From NCBI GenBank assembly GCA_001632425.1, contig KV425602.1, positions 150,794 to 214,793 of the forward strand: DNA of 64,000 nucleotides. Direction: 5' to 3'. Position 1 is the first letter of the stretch, and the number at the start of each line of letters is the position of its first letter. This document shows positions 56,490 to 64,000 of the stretch, one piece after another. The notes under the pieces were generated by a model. The model had not been told where the DNA came from. It searched no databases and was given only the letters and a program-made list of their open reading frames with translations. The DNA comes from Neolentinus lepideus HHB14362 ss-1. Lineage: Eukaryota; Basidiomycota; Agaricomycetes; Gloeophyllales; Gloeophyllaceae. The position numbers were made by a program, and so were the translations under genes.

Positions 56490-59400
56490 TCACCGTGCCG
56501 TAGGTTCGACAGCATCAGGTTTGAACCTCAATCGAGACAAAACGACCGTGTCCCATGGTCCTGATCTTGCCGACGACACCTTCTGCGCGAAGCGTGGCTG
56601 GGTGCCGTCAGGAAGGTCTTCGTGGTACGCTGGTCCGGGGCCAAGAGCATTATCGCTAAAATCGAATTCGAACTCGCCCCAGCGTTGCCCTGCTACCTTT
56701 TGGCCGGAGAAGACATTGAAATGAACCTAGATGAAGCATGAATGAATGGTCTCTTGATGGCAGGAAGGCTGAGATGACGTACCAGTCCGTTGGGATGATG
56801 GTGACTAACAAAAAGAGCCCAATCGGGAGCGTTGAGTGTTCCAATCACTGCGCAATAATAGCATCAGTCGCACACACTTCAGTAAGAACAGAGCACCTTA
56901 CCTAGGAAGATATCTTCCCTTTGCAGTGCATTGCGCTCTCCGTAGATTGCGAGAATTCGGTCGATGTTATCTTTGAACCACGCATACGGGGCATGCTTTG
57001 CGTCCGGCTCAAGATATCTGTAGACAGTGGTCTCTGTGCACAGATACGCCGTCTTGTGCTCTGTACGAAGCTGGAAGGTATACCGACGGGTAACCGATTG
57101 ACTGAGGTGTTATTTAGCCGTTTGACTGACTCTGTCGGGGAAAAACTAACTTACGGAGAGCTGTCATTGCTGCGTCGACTGGGCAAGAAGCCCTGAATAA
57201 CTTCCCATCCTCTCTGAGCTACAGTTCGCTTGTCTTGCTTTTGAGTGCCTCTCTTGACAGTGCCGTAGGTTTCGAGCGCACGCATCCCAGCAAGTGCGTT
57301 CCCGGAAGTGTTTACAGGGTCGTAGGCGTTGAACAAAGTGACAAAGTGTCCGGACGGTTTCGAGAGATATCCTACATCGCCTAGGGACACCTTGGTCGGC
57401 GTCCACAGCGGCAGCGTCACTGGTGGTTGTCAGGAATATACATCTGAAGTGAAGATAGCGCATTCTTACAATTGGGGTTGAACTCGTGTTGCAACAGCAT
57501 TCTGTATCTTCTCTCATTCTTAGTCTCCGCGATCACTTCATCGGGTGGAAGAGGTGATACATAGCCCGAGTCCCAAGGTAGGAACTCGATGTCAGACAGG
57601 CTGGAAGTAGAAATGGATAGCTGGCTACGGATGGAATTTTTCCGAGTAGTTGTATCACCGTCCGTCGCGCCATGTGTGCCGTGGCTTGTGCCCGGTCGGA
57701 CGGTGGATGCGTAAGGGGGAGGCATTGTATCGTAACGCCGCTGCGCAGAGCCATCTGATTCGGTACCATGTGCAGTTTTATACGATGCGTTAGTTGATAG
57801 AGAAGATCCTGTATGGTCAGTTTCAGGTTCCACTACGAGACCAGGTCAGCGGACAAGTCATATATGTCCGGAGTAATTAGTGGTGTCGCATACCTGATGG
57901 CAAGGGTATCTGCGGTCGAGGATCAGGCGAAGGCTCTGCACTGTGATCTTCCATGACGCTGGGAAGCCTCCAGCCAACCATTGGAGTGTCGGCGTCCTTC
58001 GATCCCGACTTGACGCGAAGTTGTCGGATATCCCGAGCAAGCGTGGAAAACAGTGGCCGGCCCCTCGGGTCCCTGTCCCAGCAGACACGGATGATCCTTT
58101 CGAGGTCGGAGGTCACGAACTTTGACTTTGGGATTTCTGGTCTCATGTTCCTCTCTGCGGAAGACATGATTAGAAGAAATCGGCGATAAAAACGTCGACT
58201 TACCGAGGACATAGTGACGAACGCTATCGTCGTCCGCCATTGCCCACGGAAGCTTGCCATGTCCTAAAATTTCGATACAACATATCGCGAAAGAGTACAC
58301 ATCCATCTCTGGCGTTAGCTCATTCTCCCCCGCCATTAATTCGGGAGACTGCCAGCGAAGTGTCCCATCTGCAAGTTTACGAGTCGTCAGGCATCACACT
58401 AGGTGAAGAAACATGAGAAACACTGACGGGGAGGAGGAGTTCCGCTCACGCGAGCCACTTCGCTCTTCATTTCGCTTTGCCCAAAGTCCGAGATAACACA
58501 ACGTCCATCGTCGAACACGAGGACATTTGCAGCCTGCACGCAAGTGCTGTTAGCAACTCGTGCTCCTCAACATCACGGACGAAGACCTCACCTTTAAGTC
58601 CCCATGCAACACCCCCTTGCCATGCAAATACTCCATCCCCCGCGCAACCTCGTGCATAGCCTTGAGCAGATCCACGTCCTCCCCCTTTGCCTTCAAAAAC
58701 TCCACAAGGCTCCCACTTCTGCAGTACGGGCTCACGAAGAACCACGGCGGATCACCCGACGCAGAGCTCGCTCCGAGCAACGGCAGCACATTCGGGTGAT
58801 CAAGCGTTTTCCAGATACCCGTCTCGTGAATGAACAGCGAACGCGGCGTCGTCTCGGCTAGGCATTTGATCGCGACTGAGCGACCACGCCAGGTCCCCCG
58901 ATAGACGTCGGAGAAGTACCCAATGCCAATCTTCTCCTCCCGGTCGACTTCGTATCTGACCATTTACACATGTCAGAATAGTTCGATTTCATATACCGGT
59001 TATGTGCATCGTTAAAAAAATCCGCGACTCACCGCGTAATCGTCCAACTGGGCAACTGCAAACTCGCCTCCGTCCCCCGACTCATCCGCTTCAGCGCCTC
59101 GAGCCCACCCTCAATAAACTCCCTATCCAACGTATCCCTCCGACTACCCACCCGCGTCCCAATACTCGCGACGCTCTCCCTCGTCCGCACACTCCGGCCT
59201 GTAGCCTGTGTACTTCCCCCGGTCTCCCGCGTACTCGCGCTCCCCCTGCTCCCGCCCCCGCCCACACTCGCACTCGTCGCCGCCTCGCTCCGCACACTCC
59301 ACTCCGCCATCGCCTCATCCATCGACACCTCCTCCACCACCACCTCCCCCGCTTCTCCCCCCACCCTTCCCTCCCTCGCGACCTCCCGCTCGAGCTCCCG

Positions 59401-61197
59401 CTGCAGCGTCTTGATCGCCTCGGGCATCTCGTCCCGCGCAACCTGCAGCACCGCGCACATCTCCGCGTCGCTCTGCGTCTCGAGCGCCGTGCGCATCAGC
59501 GCGCGCAGGTCGTCCGCGTCGCGCAGCCGGTCGAGCTCGTTCTCGCGCGCGCGTAGGCGGCGGAGGGCGGCGGATATTTGCGCGGGGGAGGGGGTCGAGA
59601 GGAGGAGCGGGTCGACGGGTGAGAGGGACAAGGAGGAGGGTGTGGACGGGGTGCTGGGGAGCGCAGGGAGGTCGGGGCTCGATACGGTTGATTGGACGCG
59701 CGGTGGTGCGCCCTCGAGGAGTAGACCCGTCGGTGCGGGCAGTGCGCGCGGCTCTGTGGCAGGAGCATATGGCGCGTGCTGTTGGATGCTTCGTAGCGAC
59801 TCGTACAGTAGTCTCGCCTCCTCCTGTCTCCTCGCCTCGTTCGCCTGGATTTGCTTTAGGATCCTCACCTGGATGCGGATCTAAAACACCAACACGTCAG
59901 TTCACGTTCGAAGAGTGGTTCGAACATCTGCCTACCCCGAACATCTCCAGCGCATCCCCGAGCGCTGTGTCGCAGCCCGCGATCTCTCTCGCGATGTCGT
60001 CGCGCTTGAGGTACCGCTTCAAAAAGGGGCGGTGCACCTGCTTGGTCAGGAAATTATACACGCCGTGGAATGCACTGTGCGATGAATATGATTAGCAGAG
60101 ATGCGAAGCAAGGCTGGGGGACCGAAGAACGTACTCGATAAGCTTCTGCAGCGGCTCTTCGAGCTCGTTCGCAACCGCTTCGCCCGCTTGGTCGATCTCG
60201 TCCTTGACCGAAAGGAGTATGTCTGCGCACCGCTCAGTCAAACGAAGACACGCCATGCGGTTCAGCTGGAAAGGTATTAGCAGACGGAAAGCTGAAGCGC
60301 GAAATACGACGTACCTCGACATACTGCAGGGCGTCCCATATACCTAACAACGCCCGCGCGGCCTCTTGCAGGCCCATAGCAGGCACAAATTCCATAACAT
60401 CAACACCGATACGGAGGGCTTCGCGGAGCACGTCCAGGCCCACGTCGAGCACTTTCATCGCAGCCTCCTCGACGCGCTACAAAGCATTTTTATGAGCCAG
60501 CTAATTCAATACACGGTCTGTGGTGACTTACCGCCCTAGTTGTCTCCCACGCCTTGGTCTGCTCCTCCGGCACGCTCTTCTTCCTCCTCTCCCGCTGCGT
60601 ATCGGCCCACGGGCGGACGCTCGTATCGTCTCGCGCCCGCCCCCACCATGTCTGCGGCGCTCCCCGAGGCGGGGTCTCGTTCCTGCTCCGCCGGAACCCG
60701 TACGCGGGAGAGGGTGAACGCGACGCGTGCGGGCGGTGTCCAAGAGAAGCGATGGTAAAGGAGAGCGAGCGCGCGCGCTCGTGATCGGGGGGTGTTAGGG
60801 AGGAGAGGGAGGAGGAAAGGGAAGAAGGTTGGGCGGGCTGGGAGGCGACGCGTTCGAGGGTGGGGAAGGAGACGCTGTGTGGGGAGTTGCGCAGGGTGGA
60901 AATGGATGCTCCGCGAGGACGGCCGCGGAGTGCGGGGCCTGTGATCTGAACAGAGACGGGTGGGGTAGTAGAAGATGAGGCCGCGGTGAGAGGTAGTGGA
61001 AGGGGTTTCTGGGTTGGCGTGGTATTAGGAGAGGAGTGGGCGGAAGGGTTCAAGGGAGAGGGTACGGGCGGTGAGTGGGCCAAGTGTGGTTCAGAAGCAC
61101 TCAGGTGGCCATGAAAGGGAGAGTAGTCGTGCGGCGGGGGAGTTGGAGGTGTGGATGATTTGCCCGAGGAAGACATGGGCCTTTCTTGAGATGCCAT
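56490..61197 (-). CDS. MLKL-like helical bundle, TKL kinase and unknown C-terminal domain
   Basis: A 14-exon gene giving 1323 aa; every join keeps frame. Exons: 61197-60532, 60476-60315, 60265-60135, 60074-59936, 59880-59033, 58955-58592, 58533-58428, 58368-58204, 58154-57894, 57832-57470, 57419-57155, 57101-56902, 56847-56783, 56726-56490. Residues 1-222 are disordered and Ser/Pro-rich. About 223-370 form an MLKL-type four-helix bundle, ending PFLKRYLKRDDIAREIAGCD. A long charged linker with predicted coiled coil follows. The kinase domain starts near 650 with the glycine loop GIGYFSDVY, the VAIK lysine, HGDLK joined to AANVLV, DFGQ, a GTLRWQSPEL activation end and MDVYSFAICCIEIL, so all catalytic residues are present. 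Residues about 1070-1323 form a conserved unknown domain (LPLWTPTKVSLGDVGYLSKP to LSRLRFKPDAVEPTAR). It probably transmits stress or recognition signals; a membrane-directed role is inferred only from the bundle. Confidence 0.9.
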
Positions 61198-63249
61198 GAT
61201 AATGCAAAGAGTGGGTAAAATCTGAGATAGTCAACCGGTGGTCAATGAGCAAATTTGGCTATATAGTTCGAGGAGCATAGCATGGACAATAGAACATGTA
61301 TGTGACTCCGATTAGCAGTGCGCTGCGGACAACGAGTGAGGTTCTTATACGCACTCGGTCACTACTCGGACACCACTTCGATGTAATCCTATGACCCAGA
61401 GTTCCGAACACCCCCTCCTTCCCGTGCACGCGCCAATTCCTAGAGTCAACCTCCAAGGGCGTCTCTAAGGACAGGGCCTATAAAGGCGTAGTCAGAGCAC
61501 AGGGCTGGCGTTTGCTGACCCAATTTGTAGCGCTGCGGTTCGATTTCACGATGCAATGGAGTGCCGTACCGACAATCCGAAAAGGAGGAATGAAAAGGCC
61601 TCCAACGAGGGTATCCTGAGTCGGAGAAGCCGTCAGAGTCGATCCGAGCAGATGCAGACCGTCGATGTAAGGTCGAGGAATGCAAGGCAAAAGTATTAGA
61701 GAGTCCAGCCAGCTGGAGCAAAGCAATGTTGTCGATGTCTTTCGATGGGGGGTATGGAATGGCAGTCGCCCAGAGTCGACCATATAACTGACACTGAGAG
61801 CGCGCGCTAGTTTGGAGTTTGCCCCCGCTCCGATCAACATTCGTTACAGCCCTCGACATATCAAATTCGAGACGCGGACATTCATCCCAAAATCTAGTGT
61901 CCTCAATGAACGTGGAATATGGTCAGATGGAGGAAGGAAAACAAGGAAAACAACACAACACTGACACTATAAACTCTACCTGAGTACTCTGACCGAATGA
62001 TAACCGTTGAAGTGCTCGAGGTCTCACTACCAATCTCCCGAAACAGATGCCCCAGTCCATCTAAGCGAAACGCCAATCGGGGGTCTAACCAAGCTGTGCA
62101 CGGCGCGTGTACAACGGACTGCGCTCGTTTGCTTTTGTTCTTCAAGCCTCGTCTTCCATTCTGTGCTTATGTTTTCACTCTCTTTGCTGGTATCCAAGTC
62201 TTATTTACCGCAATACTTGTGACTGGCAACTCGCACCTGGAGCCTATACCCACGAGCATCTGTGTCAACCCCTGGCGTCTGATCACACGTCGCACCAACA
62301 TTTAGAACGAATACGGACAACTCAATTGCTTTACCCCACTAAAGCGCTGGTTAGTGATTCTGTATCCGATGACCAAGCCTGGCGGCGATGTACGAGGCAC
62401 TACCCAGTGAGTCACTTGATAATGCAAGTACTGTATGTTTTGATTACTCTCATTGTCTGCAGTTGTTTCACGCGACACATATAGCTGGGACGTTGCGGAA
62501 TGCACGGAGCTAACGGGTGTACGAGGGATGAGTCATGGACTGGTGGACGTTACAGCTGTGGATGTTACTTGTAATCAGTACGTCTTGTGATCCCGACTGT
62601 CAGCTTGGGCGGTACGCCCGTTCCGAATGATGCAGTACCTACTTGATCGAACATAAAGATGTTGTGACTCACGAGACGCCTGACGGATATAATCTTTGTT
62701 TCCATCAGTACTGTCGAACACTAGAAGATTTCCGTCCTGTGCTGCCCTCGTAGATTGGTGCTTGCCTTACAGCACCTCTCACAAGTACGTTGCATCCTAT
62801 GGTGTTCACTGCACCCCCTGTCGATCATAGCCCTCGTTTCACTTCCTCCGTCGTAGCCGATCATTATAAAACAACATGTCCAAGCGCCTTTGGACCCTTA
62901 ATCTCCTGCGCCCGACTCCTTCCGACTCCCCATCCCTCACACTTTAGCCCGACACATGAATCTTGCCCCTGATGTGCATGCCGTGCTTCTGTGACTTTGT
63001 AAGCTTTGAGCCAGTCCACTGCCTACATGACTTCAGATCCTCGCCACCCACTCGGTCATGCATTATCCCCCGAACGCCTCTCGGAAGACTAAGCTTGGTT
63101 ACTAAATAACTACTAGTTTTATTTTGATGCTTTGTCAACATAGGATTAACACAATCTGCTACCTAGCAGCTTTCCCCTCCCGTTCGTCTACGGGCGGGGG
63201 ACCAGTTGCCTAGCATCAGTGGCGCAACCGCCGACGCTAACTAGCCATG
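61198..63249. other. Gene-poor stretch
   Basis: No secure gene. A minus-strand frame at 61478-61840 (120 codons, hydrophobic patches such as SLILLPCIPRPYIDGLHLLG) overlaps another frame and has no recognised family. The rest shows nothing notable. Confidence 0.45.
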
Positions 63250-63560
63250 TTTACGTGCAGATGTGCACAGTACTGCACGTGAAATGGGCGTCGTCAGTGC
63301 CCCGCGTGTGCCGTCCTCTCCAACAGACAGTGTCGCTACCATGCCATCTACGCAGCATGTCCCAGGTAGTTGCACAATGCCTGATGATAATTCTGTTAGC
63401 CTCGGATGTGCATGGAAGGCAGCCTTGATCGACGCAGATAGCATGCCCTGCGTACTTGGCGATTGGAGGCCGGCATCTTCGAGTGGCATAGGCTCGCGGA
63501 ACGTTGCATTGTGCGGAGATTTAAAGGGCATTTTGGTAAAGGATACGGGTTACAGCTGTC
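63250..63560 (+). repeat. Dispersed segment R4, plus copy
   Basis: Matches the complement of 45690-46010. Open for 112 codons from 63263, with DNSVSLGCAWKAAL and SSSGIGSRNVALCGDLKG, but without a recognised domain. Confidence 0.65.
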
Positions 63561-63729
63561 TTCGGGTAGGCTATACAACGACGAGGCGAGGAGGAGTATA
63601 GACTCTGAATGAGCTACATATACTATGGCTAGAGGGTGCGCTGCACAGAACTTGAAGTAGGGCGAACACAGGACAACTGGCTGTTGGGTGGCCAACAACC
63701 TAACACTATAAACACGGCAGTGAACCCTT

Positions 63730-64000
63730 CGCTGCCCCATGCCATTTCCTTATATGGATCATGCACTCACCCAAATGGGTAATGTACCAGCATGCCATTC
63801 CAAAAGCAGCCAACATGCCAACATGCATGGCATGTGCACGGCATGCCTGGCATGACCAACTTTGTGCATTCCATGCCATTCGCATCACGCCAATCATGCC
63901 ATTCTTTCATTTTCTCATGAATACCCACCCATACTTGCATGCACTTCATGCCGTCATGCCATGCCATGCCATGCCATGCCATCATGCCATACTACATGCC
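63730..64000. repeat. CATGC-rich low-complexity tract
   Basis: Dense in GCATGCC, CATGCCATGC and CCATGCCATT, ending in five near-perfect CATGC units at 63954-63980. Palindromic GCATGC sites are frequent. The tract continues past the window edge. Confidence 0.75.

Noticed and set aside
59002..59884. Antisense Arg/Pro/Ser-rich frames opposite the kinase gene linker
   Set aside because: They are shadows of the GC-rich coiled-coil coding region on the minus strand, whose splice sites and domains are consistent.

Overview
The window is nuclear DNA of a filamentous basidiomycete, most likely an agaricomycete such as a polypore. The evidence is many short introns (about 36-75 nt, GT-AG), several F-box-like/leucine-rich genes of the kind expanded in mushrooms, a DUF6534 membrane protein, and multi-exon kinase and Cdc20 genes. 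No tRNA, rRNA, CRISPR array or bacterial-type operon was seen. Exon joins were made by eye from splice signals and reading frame; none was checked against transcripts.

Layout. 0-4 kb: an old-yellow-enzyme oxidoreductase (+) and a DUF6534 membrane protein (-), convergent. 4-40 kb: a repeat-rich accessory region. It holds at least two dispersed repeat families, called here R1 and R2; R2 carries arrays of a 28-29 bp minisatellite. It also holds a separate 28-bp minisatellite, two short inverted-repeat DNA elements and a tiny poly(A) retro-insertion. A large inverted duplication surrounds a multi-exon gene of unknown function. A segmental block is repeated three times and centres on a coiled-coil/F-box gene: copy A (551 aa) and copy B (556 aa) are open, while copy C is broken by a 621-bp element, a 72-bp retro-insertion and loss of its ATG. 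Pseudogene fragments of a protein O-fucosyltransferase-like gene lie at 14.1, 25.7 and 32.2 kb; the apparently intact gene is at 46.2-47.8 kb.

40-61 kb: a gene-dense, conserved region. In order it holds a Cdc20/Fizzy-type WD40 protein (-), an unrecognised multi-exon gene (+), the O-fucosyltransferase-like gene (-), an OXR1-type TLDc protein (-), a THEM6-like hot-dog thioesterase (-), an F-box protein (-), and a 14-exon gene (-) of 1323 codons. That last gene joins an MLKL-like four-helix bundle, a tyrosine-kinase-like kinase domain and a conserved unknown C-terminal domain. 61-64 kb: no convincing gene, one repeat shared with 45.7 kb, and a CATGC-rich end.

The genes do not form one pathway. 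The most interesting items are the MLKL-like kinase, a cell-death or signalling candidate, and the recent history of duplication and insertion in the F-box/repeat region.
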